DNA of 64,000 nucleotides from Siderastrea radians (Eukaryota; Cnidaria; Anthozoa; Scleractinia; Rhizangiidae), in contig OZ024898.1 of assembly GCA_964017195.1 (NCBI GenBank), forward strand, positions 4,742,482-4,806,481, written 5' to 3'. The notes under the pieces are model-generated. The model saw only the letters and a program-made list of their open reading frames with translations. It did not search any database and was not told the origin of the DNA. Shown here piece after piece: positions 1 through 11,410 of this stretch; the stretch's first letter is position 1, and each line of letters begins with the position of its first letter. A program made the translations under genes and the position numbers.

Positions 1-1276
1 TGTAGGCAATCTTTCCGTGGTTTCAATTCCTTTCTCAAATAGAAAATCTCACCGTTGTGTCAACAATTGTTTGGCCTTCGATTGCAGGCAATCTCTTTGT
101 TGTTTCAATTCTTTTGTCAAACGGAATATCTCGCCGTTGTTTCAACGCGTTTTTGGCTTTGTACTGTAGCCAGGCAATCCGTTTTTTCAACGCTTGTCAA
201 ATGAAAAATCTAACCGTTGTTTCAACACTTTTTTGTCGTTGCATTGTAGGTAATCAATCCGTTGTTTCAATTCTTTTCTCAAAGGGGAAATCGAACCGTT
301 GTTGCAACAACTTTTTAGCTTTCCATTGTAACCAATCTATCCATTGTTTCATTTCCTTTATCACATGGAAATTCGAACCGTTGTTGCAACAACTTTTTAG
401 CTTTCCATTGTAACCAATCTATCCATTGTTTCATTTTCTTTATCACATGCAAATTCTAGCCGTTATTTCAACATTATTTGTTTTAACACTTGTTTGGCCT
501 TACATTGTAGGCATTGTATCCGTCGTTTCAATTCTTTTTTCAAATGGAAATCTAACCGTTGTTTCAACAGTTTTTTTGACCTTCCATTGCAAGCAATCTA
601 TTCGTTGCTTCAATTCTTTTGTCAAACGGAAAATCTCACCGTTTTTTCAAGAATTTTTTGGCCTTCGGTTGCAGGCAATCTATTCGTTGTTTCAATTCTT
701 TTCACTAATGGGAAATCTAACCTTTGTTTTAATAATTTTTTGGCCTTACATTGTAAGCAATCTATCGGTTGTCTCAATTCTTTTGTCAAATGGAAAATCT
801 AAATGTTGTTTCATCTCTTTTTTGGCCATGCATTGTAGGCAATCTTTCCGTCCTTTCAATTCCTTTCTCAAATAGAAAATCTCACCGTTGTTTCAACAAT
901 TGTTTGGCCTTCGATTGCAGGCAATCTCTTTGTTGTTTCAATTCTTTTGTCAAACGGAATATCTCACCGTTGTTTCAACGCGTTTTTGGCTTTGTACTGT
1001 AGCCAGTCAATCCGTTTTTTCAACCCTTGTCAAATGAAAAATCTAACCGTTGTTTCAACACTTTTTTGTCGTTGCATTGTAGGTAATCAATCCGTTGTTT
1101 CAATTCTTTTCTCAAAGGGGAAATCGAACCGTTGTTGCAACAACTTTTTAGCTTTCCATTGTAACCAATCTATCCATTGTTTCATTTCCTTTATCACATG
1201 GAAATTCGAACCGTTGTTGCAACAACTTTTTAGCTTTCCATTGTAACCAATCTATCCATTGTTTCATTTTCTTTAT
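1..1276. repeat. 82-bp satellite array, segment 1
   Basis: Tandem, diverged copies of an AT-rich unit of about 82 bp. Each unit holds two related halves, both with CCGTTGTTTCAA, followed by a TTGGCCTT..GCAATCTAT block. There is a higher-order duplication: roughly 1-430 reappears about 833 bp downstream (ten units). The array is open in several frames on both strands because it is T-rich and the unit length is not a multiple of three, so the predicted proteins are not genes. It continues after the Crypton-like insertion. Confidence 0.9.
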
Positions 1277-1388
1277 AAAATAACTGAGATACTACGCGCG
1301 TTCTTATTGGTCGAAAACCTATTGACTATTATTCCGGTAAACTCATAGAAAACTGTAAGGAACTGAGAAATTCTCCTGTCCGACAAAA

Positions 1389-3068
1389 ATGGCCGGCACA
1401 GACGAAGAACTGCCGAACTTCAATATTATGTTGGCGTTTGGACTGCCAGTTTCATCCGAAGTCCCCGAGTCTAACAACGAAAACGTTGAAAGCAGTAACC
1501 AAGAAGGCTCCAACATAAATCATAAAAAGAGAAGATTTGCGGAAATGGAAACGCAACAACTCGACGACATGGTAAACAACTCACAAGCCGCAAAGACCAA
1601 ACAAGCAACACAGTGGGCGGTTTCAGTTTTTACAGGTTGGTCTTAATAAACGGAACTTATTTTCATTCAACATAATATCTGAACAACATTTCGCGGAAAA
1701 CAAAACGAACAGGACAGATTTTCTACTCTTAAATTTACAACTTGTCTAATTTATAATGAAAGTCACACGAAGGTGTTGCCGCGTAAACATTAAAAAACAA
1801 TGGCCGTGCGAAACTTTAAAACTAAAATAAACTGTAAAATTCTCATTTGTTTGGATTAAACTTTATATCACAAAATTCTCCGCTAATTTCCACTTTATGC
1901 TTTGTTTACTGTAGAGTGGAGTAAGCAAAAACAACTTGGAATAACATTGGCAGAAATGTCAATCCAGGAATTAGATGAAAACCTGCGCCAATTTTACGCC
2001 GAGGCACGAAACCGCAACGGAGAAAATTACAGCCGGGCGACACTTTTATCTCTGAGAAATGGCATTGAACGATTTCTCAATACGCCTCCAAACAACCGTG
2101 GGATTTCCTTCAACAAAGATTCCCGGTTTGTATTATCAAACCAAATGTTGGATGCCAAAATAAAGCAACTGAAGAAAGATGGCTTACAACACACTACTCA
2201 TAAACCAGCTATCGAGCAAGAAGACCTGGAAAAGCTCAAAAACGGTGAAATTCTCTCACTTACCCAGCCCCTGTCTCTACTTAGAAATGTTTGGTTCCAC
2301 ATTTCTTTGTATTGGTGCCGCCGTGGTTTTGAGGGCCAGCGACGTTTAAAGAAAAGCAGTTTTGTGTTTGGCGAAGATGCGAATGGCGGCCTTTTTGCCA
2401 CTATGTCGCACGATGAGACGACCAAGAACCACCCAGGTGGAGTTTCTGACGTGGAAAGTTACGAGAAGAACGGCCGCATGTACAAAACCAACAGTCCAAC
2501 CGATGGATATTCCGCTTTGGAACTTTTTCTTTCCAAGCTGAATCCACAGTGCGAGGCGCTGTTCCAGTATCCGAAAAGAAATTGGCGACCTTCTGACAAG
2601 ATTTGGTATGAAAATCGACCACTGGGCATCAACAAGCTTTCAACAATGATGAAAGACATCAGCTCCGCCGCAGGTCTGTCCCGTGTTTACACAAACCATT
2701 CCGTAAGGGCGACAGCAATAACCTTGTGGTCGACTGCTGGCTTGACAAACAGAGAAATCATGGCCATATCAGGTCACCGCAACGAATCCAGCCTGAAAAG
2801 CTACCACAGCATGCCGTCGGCAAATCAGCTTCGTAAATGCAGCGATGTCCTCGCCTCCGCACTTGGAGACAACGAAACCATACGGGCAACTGAACAGCGT
2901 CAAAATCAGATCGTTGGGTGCGAAAGGCCTCCTCTACAACAGCTGCCAGTTCCTTTGAACAACACCATCTCAGCAACTCAACAAAACACGGTGAACACAA
3001 GCTCTGCTTACCGCCAAATGTTCAATTCTTGCACGATTGGAAACGTGCACATCACTTTCAATCGATGA
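1389..3068 (+). CDS. Crypton-type tyrosine recombinase (DUF3504/KIAA1958-like), two exons
   Basis: Exon 1 is 1389-1635 and exon 2 is 1915-3068, with a GT-AG intron at 1636-1914. Splicing joins the frame through a TQWAVSVFTEW segment typical of ZMYM2/QRICH1/KIAA1958-like proteins, giving 466 residues. The C-terminal half has tyrosine-recombinase residues: RRGFE (Arg about 219), NHSVR (His 344, Arg 347), GHR (His 370) and the nucleophile candidate Tyr 379. No stop or frameshift is seen in either exon. The family (DUF3504) derives from Crypton recombinases, which cut and rejoin DNA through a tyrosine-DNA link. The N-terminal about 80 residues are acidic and of low complexity. A recently mobile element is more likely than a host gene, because it sits alone in satellite DNA. 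Substrate sites are not identified. Confidence 0.75.
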
Positions 3069-3370
3069 AAGGATGATTACTTTTCTTTCCCCTGAATTGA
3101 ACTTCAGGAAGTATTTTACCTTTCACAGAATTTTGTGAAGGATTTCGCTGTTAAAGTTGACATGTAAATTCCCTGGTACTTTTTCTGGTTAATCGGCGGC
3201 TGATTCTTTCTTCGATGCCCATTCTCAGAGCTACGGTTTACTATATCACTTATCATGATTGGTTAACACGCGTCACATGATGATTGTTAAGAGAAGACGC
3301 AACTTGATCACCATTAAAAACATACTTTCTGAACTCAAAACTTTGTCTTTTTTCTAGTTATTTCATAAAA

Positions 3371-3555
3371 GCAATAGACCGCATTTTCTATTGGTTTACT
3401 GGTGTAATAAACCCACTTGGGATGTTGGGAGAACACTCGAAAAGCTTGTAAATCACTCGCCTGCGGCTCGTGATTTACAAGCTTTTCGAGTGTTCTCCCA
3501 ACATCCCGCGTGGGTTTATTACACCAGTAAACCAATAGAAAATGCGGTCTATTGC
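3371..3555. repeat. 86-bp-arm hairpin at the right end of the Crypton-like insertion
   Basis: Inverted arms 3371-3456 and 3470-3555 pair almost perfectly, with about two mismatches around a CACTTGGG/CACGCGGG position. The loop is 13 nt and GC-rich. It ends four bases before the insertion boundary. It may be a terminal structure of the element or a separate foldback insertion. Confidence 0.85.
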
Positions 3556-3559
3556 TTAA

Positions 3560-6500
3560 TTATCACATGCAAATTCTAGCCGTTATTTCAACATTATTTG
3601 TTTTAATTCTTTTCGCAAAGGGGAAATCAAACCGTTGTTGCAACAACTTTTTAGCCTGGCATTGTAACCATTCTATCCATTGTTTCATTTCCTTTGTCAC
3701 ATGGAAATTCTAGCCGTTGTTTTAACAAAATTTTCGCCTTCCATTTTAAGGAATCTATCCGTCCATTCAATTCTTTTCTCAAATGGGAAATCTAACTGTT
3801 GTTTCACCAATTTACTGGCCTTTGATTGGAGGCAATCTATCCGTTGTTTCAATTCTTTTGTCAAATGTGAAATCACACCGTTATTTCAACGCTTTTTTGG
3901 CTTTGTATTGTAGGCAATCGATCCATCGTTTTGGTTTTTTTTTTCTCAAATGGAAAATCAAACCGTTGTTTTAACAATTTTTTTCCTTCGATTGCAAGCA
4001 ATGCATCCGTTGTTTCAATTCTTTTCTCAAATGGGAAATCGAACTGTTGTTTCAACACTTTTTTGGCCCTGCATTGTAAGCAATCTATCCGTTGTTTCAA
4101 ATCTTTTCTGAAATAGAAAATCTAGCGGTTGTTTTAACACTTTTTTGGCCTTACATTGTAGGCAATCTATTTGTTGTGTCAATTCTTTTGGGAAATGGAA
4201 AATCTCACCGTTGTTACAACGCTTTTTTGGCTTTGTATTGTAGGCAATCATTCCGTCGTTTTAATTCTTTTCTCAAATAGAAAATCGAACCGTTGTTCCA
4301 ACATTGTTTTGGCCTTCGATTGCGGGCAATCTATCCGCTGTTTGAATTCTTTTCTCTAATGGCAAATCTAACCGTCGTTTCAACAAGTTTTTGGCTTTTA
4401 CTTGTAGGCAATCTATGCGTCGTTTCAACTGTTTTCTCAAATGGATAATCGAACTCTTTTTTCAACAATTTTTTTCGCGTTGCGTTGTTAGCAATCTATC
4501 CGTTCTTTCAATTCTTTTTTTAAATAGAAAATCTAACCGTTGTTTTAACAATTTTTTTGGCTTGGCATTGTAGCCAATCTCTTTGTTGCTTAAATTCTTT
4601 TGTCAAATGGAAAATCTCACCATTGTTTCAAGAATTTTTGGGCCTTCCATTGCAGCCAATCTATCCGTTGTTTCAATTCTTTCTCTAATGGGAAATCTAA
4701 CTGATGTTTAACTAATTTTTTGGCCTTACATTGTAAGCAATCTATCGGTTGTTTCAATTCTTTTGTGAATTGGAAAAGCTAACCGTTGTTTCAACACTTT
4801 GTTTACCCTGCATTGTAGGCAATCGATCCGTCGTTTTAATCCTTTTCTCAAAGGGGAAGTCTAACCGTTGTTTCAACAATCTTTTGGCCTTGCATTGTCA
4901 GAACTCTATCCATTGTTTCAATTCTTTTGTCAAATGGAAAAGCTAACCGTTGTTTCAACATTTTTTTTGGCATTTTGTTGTAGGCAATCTATCCGTCGTT
5001 TCAATTCTTTTCTCAAATGGTAAATCTAACCGTTGTTTCAACAATTTTTGGGCCTTACATTGGAAGCAATCTATCCGTTGTTTCAATTTTTTTTTGTGAA
5101 ATAGACAATGTAACGGTTGTTTTAACACTTTGTTTGCCTTGCATTGTAGGCAATCTATCCGTTGTTTTAATTCTTTTCTCAAAGCGAAAATCTAACCTTT
5201 GTTGCAACAATTTTGTAGCCTTGCAAAGTAAGCAATGTATTCCTTGTTTTAATTCCTTTGTCACAGTGAAATTCTAACCGTTGTTTCAACAATATTTTGG
5301 CCTTTCATTATAGGGAATGTAAACGTCATGTCAATTCTTTTCTCAAATAAGAAATCTAACTGTTGTTTCGACAATTTTTGGCATTTTCTTGTAGGCAATC
5401 TATCCGTCGTCTCAATTCTTTTGTCAAGTGGGAAATCTAACCGTTGTTTCAACAATTTTTTGGCCTTCCATTGTAGGCAACCTATGCGTTGTTTTAATTC
5501 GTTTTTCAAATGGAAAATCTCACCGTTGTTTCAACAATTTCTTATCTTCGATTGTAGGTAATCTATCCTTCGCTTCAATTCTTTTTTCAAATGCGAAATC
5601 TAACCGTTGTTTCAACAATTTTTTGGCCTTACATTGTAAGAAGTTTATCCGTTTTTTTAATTTTTTTTTGTTAAATGGAAAATTCAACCTTTGGTAATCT
5701 ATCTGTTGTTTAAATTCTTTTCTGAAATGGGAAATCGAACTGTTTTTTCAACAATTTTTTCTTTGCATTGTAAGCAATCTATCCGTTGTTTCAAATCCTT
5801 TCTAAAATAGAAAACCTAACCGTTGATTGTCTTTTTGTGCTTTGCATTGTAGGCAATCTATCCGTTGTTTCAATTCTTTTGTCAAATAGGAAATCTCACC
5901 GTTATTTTAATGCTTTTTTGGCTTTGTATTGTAGGCAGTCGATTCGTCCTTTAAATGTTTTTCTCAAATGGAAAATCAAACCGTTGTTTCAACAATGTTT
6001 TGGCCTTGGATTGCGGGTAATCTATCCGTTGTTTCAATTCCTTTGTCACATGGAAAAGCTAACCGTTGCTTCAACAGTGTTTTGGCTTCTTCTTGTAAGG
6101 CAATCTATCCGTCGTTTCAATTCCTTTCTCAAATGCAAATCTCACCGTTTTTTCAACAATTTACTGGCCTTTGATTGCAGGTCATCTATCCGTTGTTTCA
6201 ATTCTTTTGTCAAATGTGAAATCTCACCGTTATTTCAACGCTTTTTTTGCTTTGTATTGTAGGCAATCGATCCGTTTTTTTAATTTTTTTTCTCAACTGG
6301 AAAATCAAACCGTTGTCTCAACAATGTTTTGGCCTTGGATTGCGGAGAATCTCTCCGTTGTTTTAATTCCTTTGTCACATGGAAAATCTAACCGTTTTTT
6401 CAACAATGTTTCGGCTTCTTCTTGTAGGCAATCTATCCGTCGTTTCAATTCTTTTATCAAAGGGAAAATCTAACCGTTGTTGCAACAATTTTTAGCCGTG

Positions 6501-7223
6501 CATTGTAAGAAATGTACCACTTGTTTCAATTCCTTTGTCACATGGAAATTCTAACCGTTGTTTCAACAATATTTTGCCCTTTCATTATAAGGAATGTTGC
6601 CGTCGTTTCAATTCTTTTCTCAAATGGGAAATCTAACCGTTGTTTCAACACTTTTTTGGCCTTACATTGTAAGCAATCTATCCGTTTTATAATTTTTTTG
6701 TTTTGCAAATGGAAAATCCAACCTTGGGTTCAACAATTTTTTAGCCTTTCATTGTATGCAATCCATTCGTTGTTTCAATTCTTTTCTCAAATGGGAAATG
6801 GTACCGTTGTTGCAACAATTTTTAGCCTTGCATTGTAAGCAATCTATCCGTTGTCTTAATTGTTTTGTCAGATAGGAAATCGAGCCGTTGTTTGCACATT
6901 CTTTCGGCCTTCCATTATAGGGAATCTTTCGGTTGTTTTAATTCATTTGTCACATGGAAAATCTAACAGTTGTTACAACAATTTTTTGGCTTGATATTGT
7001 AAGCAATCCACCCCTTTTTCCAATTTTTTTTTAAATGGAAAATCTCACCGTTGTTTCAACAATTTTTTACCTTCGTTTGTTGCAATCTATTCGTCGTTTC
7101 AATTCTTTTCTCGAGTGGATAATCTAACCATTGTTTCAACAATTTTTTGCCTTGCATTGTAAGCAACCTATCCGTTGTTTCTATTCCTTTGTCACATGGA
7201 AATTCTAACCATGGTTTCAACAA
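3560..7223. repeat. 82-bp satellite array, segment 2
   Basis: Continuation of the same satellite after the Crypton-like insertion. Unit length stays near 82 bp, with alternating variants (CTCAAATGG or GTCAAATGG; GCATTGTAGG or GATTGCAGG). No gene is supported. It ends in mid-unit where the DIRS element begins. Confidence 0.9.
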
Positions 7224-7437
7224 ATCCCCAGGTATCGAGCACGAGTTGTGTGTTCATTCACTCCTTCGCTGCGAGCTAGCAAATTGTATTTGTCTTGTTC
7301 TCTGACGTGTTTTTTAAGGTTTTTCGTCAGTAACTCTCGCAGCCGTTCAGCTTGTTTCTTTGCTCTCTCCAGCAGCTCCAAACAACGACGAAACGGCGAC
7401 ACAAAGGCAAGAGCGCCCTGAGTTTGCAGCCGGCCAG

Positions 7438-8344
7438 ATGCAGACGATCCAACAATTAATTGCGGACACTGTGAAACAATCTGCCTGGGAAATAGCGACC
7501 GAAGCGGCTAGGGCCGGCTAGGGCCGCTAGGGCCGCTTCGTCGAGCCTCCTTGCCCAAAGGCCCGCTTCGCTTGTGCCTGTCACAGCGCACGAAACGACA
7601 GTTCCCACGAAAACTGCGGCGGTAAACTTCGCATCGCCCTTCCAAGACATCCCAGGACAGTACATCAAAGACATCCAAAGTGGTGAGTTTTTTGATCTTT
7701 CAAAACTACTTCCTAAGAACCTGTCGCTGCACGACGAGGATGATAATCTTGTCATATCGTTAGAGAACTCCGTTGTTAGGGTGTCGAAGAAATCGAAGCA
7801 GCCAGCCTTTACCTCAATCACCGATATTGAACAGTGGACCACTGCTTTTACCTCCTATATGAGTGTACTAATCGACAAGTTCCCAACACGATCGCAGGAC
7901 CTCTTGCAATATGTTAGTTTAATTAGATATGCAGCCCGTGTGCACAAAGGATTAGGATGGGCAATTTATGATTTTAAGTTTCGCCAGAAAGCTAGTTTAA
8001 ATAAGTCTATTAATTGGTGGGTGGTTGACACTCAGCTTTGGTTAACCATTTTTACTGTGTCACCAGCGATACTCAAAGAAGAGTATCCGCTTTTTTCCAA
8101 TGGACCCCAGCGAAGTGTCTCTTCAACAGGGGGCGCAAACAGAGGCACATGCAACTTTTACAATAGGAGTGGCACATGTAATAGAGACCCCTGCTATTTC
8201 AGACATGTATGTAACAGATGTAGTGGATTGCACCCAAGGGTTGACTTCCCGGCCCACCCTGTGCGGCAACCAGAGCGGGAAGGGGGGAGGAATAGAGATA
8301 GTGACCATGGAAACTCAAAGTCAAGTTCCTCTCATCGAAAGTGA
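7438..8344 (+). pseudogene. DIRS gag-like protein, frame broken near its N-terminus
   Basis: The frame open from 7574 to 8344 (256 residues) ends in a CCCH/CxxC cluster (CNFYNRSGTC, then CYFRHVC and NRC), a nucleic-acid-binding knuckle typical of DIRS gag proteins. An ATG at 7438 opens the probable N-terminus in another frame, which stops at about 7520. The break lies in a short tandem expansion of a GCTAGGGCCG-type 10-mer around 7508-7535. I infer that repeat slippage broke the gene. A shorter protein from the downstream frame is possible. Confidence 0.65.
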
Positions 8345-9951
8345 GAACACTACTTGTCCCCTCCCGACCCCTATTAATGTACGACGACTTGAGGAAACAT
8401 TGACTAATCATCCTGATCAGGAATTTGTCTCGAAATTGTGTAACAATCTTAGGTATGGGGCCGATGTGGGTTTTACTGGGAGGCGTGTTGCTAGATTCTC
8501 TAGGAATCTGCCCACTGCCCTTTCCCAACCAAATATTGTTTCAGGGAAGTGGCCCTTGGGCGAGTTGCGGGTCCTTTCCCCAGCCCACCACTGCCCAATT
8601 TCCAAGTGTCCCCCATCGGATTGGTCCCCAAAAAACATTCTACTAAGTTTAGGACCATCTTTCACTTATCTTTCCCAAAATCTGTAGATACGAGTATCAA
8701 CTCTTCAATCCCCAAGGAGGATTTCAGCCTTCAGTATATAACAATCGACAATGCAATCCAAGGGATTTTGAGCCTCGGCCAAGGGTGCTTTCTTGCGAAG
8801 ACAGAAATCGAGTCAGCGTTTCGCCTCATCCCTCTTAGGCCTTCAGATTATGAGCTATTCGGCATGTATTGGGAGGGTGGCTACTACTATGACAAAGTCC
8901 TTCCCTTTGGCTTGAGGAGTGCCCCCTTTCCTGTTCAATTTACTGTCTGATGCGATAGAGTGGATCCTCCTCAATCAATGCCTGGTTTCATTTGTTTGTC
9001 ATATCCTCAATGATTTCTTGATCATCGAACCACCCTCATCCTCCCCTCCTCTCAATTTGCTATGCCAGCAGAGCTTGAATAGCATGCTCTTGACCTTTAG
9101 GAATCTGGGTATCCCCATTGCAGCCAACAAAACAGAGGGCACTTATACTACCCTTGAGTTCATGGGAACTATCCTGGACACCGTCCGGATGGAGGCCAGA
9201 CTCCCAGCAGATAAGGTAGAACGGATACAGGCCTCCCTTGCCCTCTTTCAAACAAAAACGACATGCACCCTAAAGGAGTTACAATCACTCATTGGGACTT
9301 TGAACTTTGCGTGCAGAGTTATCCCCCTGGGAGACCCTTTCTACAGCGCATGATTGAGCTAACTCGTAAAGTCGCTAAACCTCACCATCACATTAAATTA
9401 AGCAAGGGTTTCTTTAAGGATCCACTATGTGGCAACAGTTTATTCACACTTGGAATGGGGCCGGATTTTTCCTCCCTACTTCATGGCTAGACTCCGACTC
9501 CTTAGAACTCCATACCGATGCCTCAGGCACACTTGGGTACGGTGGGATATTAGGTCAGAAATGGTTTCAGGGTAGGTGGGAGACTCACCACCAGCTCAAT
9601 GCTCCTGGTATAAGCATTGCCTGGCAAGAGTTATTTGCCTTGGTGGTAGCATGCCACCTATGGGGGGATGAGTTCGCTAACAAGCGTATTGTTTTCTATT
9701 GTGACAACAAATCGGTTGTCAGTATAGTCAACTCTAAACGATCCCACATGTCTAGGGTTATGGAACTCGTTCGCCATTTCACCCTCTTAACTTTAAGACA
9801 TAACTTCTATCCAAGGGCAGAACACATTGAAGGCAAGACAAATGAAACCGCAGATTCCCTCTCTCGATTTCAGATGGATCGATTTCGCAGACTGGCCCCT
9901 CATACAGACCCAGCCCCATGTCCCATACCCCAGGCAATGTTGGTGATCTGA
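8345..9951 (+). pseudogene. DIRS reverse transcriptase-RNase H, frameshifted and catalytically altered
   Basis: Homology runs through successive frames: a TPINVRRLEETL segment (about 8370-8530), the RT fingers and palm (about 8534-8945), a thumb region (about 8920-9340), then RNase H (about 9427-9951, with TDASG, CDNKSVV and a late AD motif). Frame changes fall near 8535, 8930 and 9325. The motif A aspartate appears as glutamate (KTEIESAFR), and the YxDD box reads ILND. Known RTs need both acidic positions, so the enzyme is very probably inactive even without the frameshifts. Single-base sequence errors could explain some frame changes but not both substitutions. Confidence 0.8.
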
Positions 9952-10913
9952 ATGCCGACATCCAGAAGTACTTAAGTCTCTCTGTTGCTGTCTCTACTAA
10001 ACAAACATACACATCTGGTGAACGAAGACTTTTGGACTTTTGCACCTTCCACAGCCCATACAAGTCAACTCATTTGCCAACCAATGAAGAGACTCTGATT
10101 CAGTATGTTGCATATTTAGCCAAAACAATTAAACACTCATCCATCAAGGGCTACCTGGCTGCAGTTAGACACCTGCATATCCGCTCAGGCTATGACCTGG
10201 ACCTTAAGAAATTCTTGCGCCTGCAGTTGATTTGCCGCGGCATCAAGCGTTCCCAGGGTGATTCTACCCGCATTCGACTCCCTATTGCAATAAACCACCT
10301 GAAATTGTTCTTCCAACGTCTTGCAATCCCAACCACCACTAACTATGACTCTATTATGGTATGGGCAGCAATGACCTTAGCCTTTTTTGGTTTCCTCCGC
10401 TTGGGAGAAATGACCTGCAACTCACCCTATTCATGTACACTCCACTTGTCTCCAGGGGATGTAACCTTTTTCCCCAGTTTTCAAAACCCTGAACATATGT
10501 CAGTTAGGATAAAAATATCCAAAACCGACCCATTTCGTTCGGGTCAGACTATTGTTATTGGAAAGACTGACCAGAGGGTCTGCCCTGTTTTGGCTATGAC
10601 AAATTATCTGTCCTGCCGGGGGACCACAACAGGTCCACTTTTTCAGTACTTGTCTGGGGCTCCCATCACAAAAGCGGGCCTTACCTCTGAAACTAGGCAG
10701 CTTCTCTCTATGTCAGGTTTTCAACCCTCTCAGTATACGGGACATAGCTATAGAATTGGGGCTGCCACAACCTCTGCTTCTGTGGGCCTTCCCCCTTGGC
10801 TAATAAAAACACTTTGGCGGTGGTCCTCTGACTGCTACGAAAGATATGTTCAGTGCCCACATTCCCTTCTTTCTGGGGTATCCCGTCAGTTGTTAGGTGA
10901 TACCTTTAATTAG
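9918..10913 (+). CDS. DIRS tyrosine recombinase
   Basis: A 331-residue open frame beginning with ATG at 9918, overlapping the RNase H end as in other DIRS elements. It resembles phage-integrase-fold recombinases: an N-terminal SAM-like region, then catalytic candidates Arg 161 (FLRLGEM), Lys 202, His 276 and Arg 279 (GHSYR), Trp 302 and Tyr 310. It would integrate a circular double-stranded cDNA. The frame is intact, unlike the gag and RT frames of the same element, so it may have decayed less or could act on other copies in trans. Confidence in the family is high; activity is unknown. Confidence 0.85.
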   Translation: MSHTPGNVGDLNADIQKYLSLSVAVSTKQTYTSGERRLLDFCTFHSPYKSTHLPTNEETLIQYVAYLAKTIKHSSIKGYLAAVRHLHIRSGYDLDLKKFLRLQLICRGIKRSQGDSTRIRLPIAINHLKLFFQRLAIPTTTNYDSIMVWAAMTLAFFGFLRLGEMTCNSPYSCTLHLSPGDVTFFPSFQNPEHMSVRIKISKTDPFRSGQTIVIGKTDQRVCPVLAMTNYLSCRGTTTGPLFQYLSGAPITKAGLTSETRQLLSMSGFQPSQYTGHSYRIGAATTSASVGLPPWLIKTLWRWSSDCYERYVQCPHSLLSGVSRQLLGDTFN

Positions 10914-11082
10914 TTAATTAATTACTTATTTTCGGGGTGGGGTTGTTTCGTCTATGGGGAATACATTTCGTTTATTTGTGGGGATGAAGTGCTCCCATAC
11001 AGCCACTCTTGGCCCCATAGACTCACAGAATTGATGGGTTGCCATGGTAACCATGAGTCTAAACTCCCTTACAACTAGGAAC

Positions 11083-11270
11083 CTCTCTTAGGGTATTGTG
11101 ACCTGTGGCCCTGAGGGGGAGTAGGGACCTTTTCAGGGTATTTTGACCTGCAGCCCTGAAAGGGAGTAAGGACCTCTTTCGGGGTATTGTGACTGCAGCC
11201 CAGAAGAGGATTAGGAACCTCTCCCAGGGGTTTGTGACCTGCATCCCCGGAGAGGAGGGGGCTTTGACCC
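11083..11270. repeat. About 57-bp tandem repeat, four copies, in the DIRS 3' region
   Basis: Four imperfect copies of a unit with GGAACCTCT, GGGTATTGTGACCTG and a CAGCCC-type block. They lie downstream of the recombinase gene and may belong to the terminal repeat structure DIRS elements use to circularise. This role is inferred. Confidence 0.75.
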
Positions 11271-11410
11271 CCCTTACCAAGCCGGATTAGTGATTCATTT
11301 ATTGATGGCATTTAGTTCCACTGGCCTGCTATTGGAGTACTTCATTCCCAACCCCTTACCACACATATCATTGTTGTGTTCTTGTTTCTCATGGGTTGGG
11401 AGCATTAACA

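Larger units (their letters stand above)
1277..3559 (+). mobile_element. Crypton-like tyrosine-recombinase element inserted in the satellite
   Basis: A 2.28-kb block splits one satellite unit cleanly. The uninterrupted version of the same unit is visible near 437-484. TTAT is present at both junctions (1273-1276 and 3560-3563), either a 4-bp duplication or a recombination core. There are no terminal inverted repeats. The block contains one two-exon tyrosine-recombinase gene and, at its right end, a long hairpin. A recombinase gene with an intron and no inverted termini fits Crypton-type elements; the family name is inferred from the protein. Confidence 0.7.
7224..11410 (+). mobile_element. 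DIRS-type retrotransposon, degenerate
   Basis: A 4.2-kb block inside the satellite with the gene order gag-like zinc protein, reverse transcriptase plus RNase H, then tyrosine recombinase, which is diagnostic of the DIRS order. No target duplication is visible, as expected for recombinase-mediated insertion. About 20 bp of the interrupted satellite unit seem to be missing at the junction. The gag and polymerase frames are broken; the recombinase frame is open. A four-copy tandem repeat lies near the 3' end. Confidence 0.85.

Noticed and set aside
1..7223. CRISPR-like array
   Set aside because: Repeats are contiguous and diverged, without unique spacers, in a eukaryotic context.
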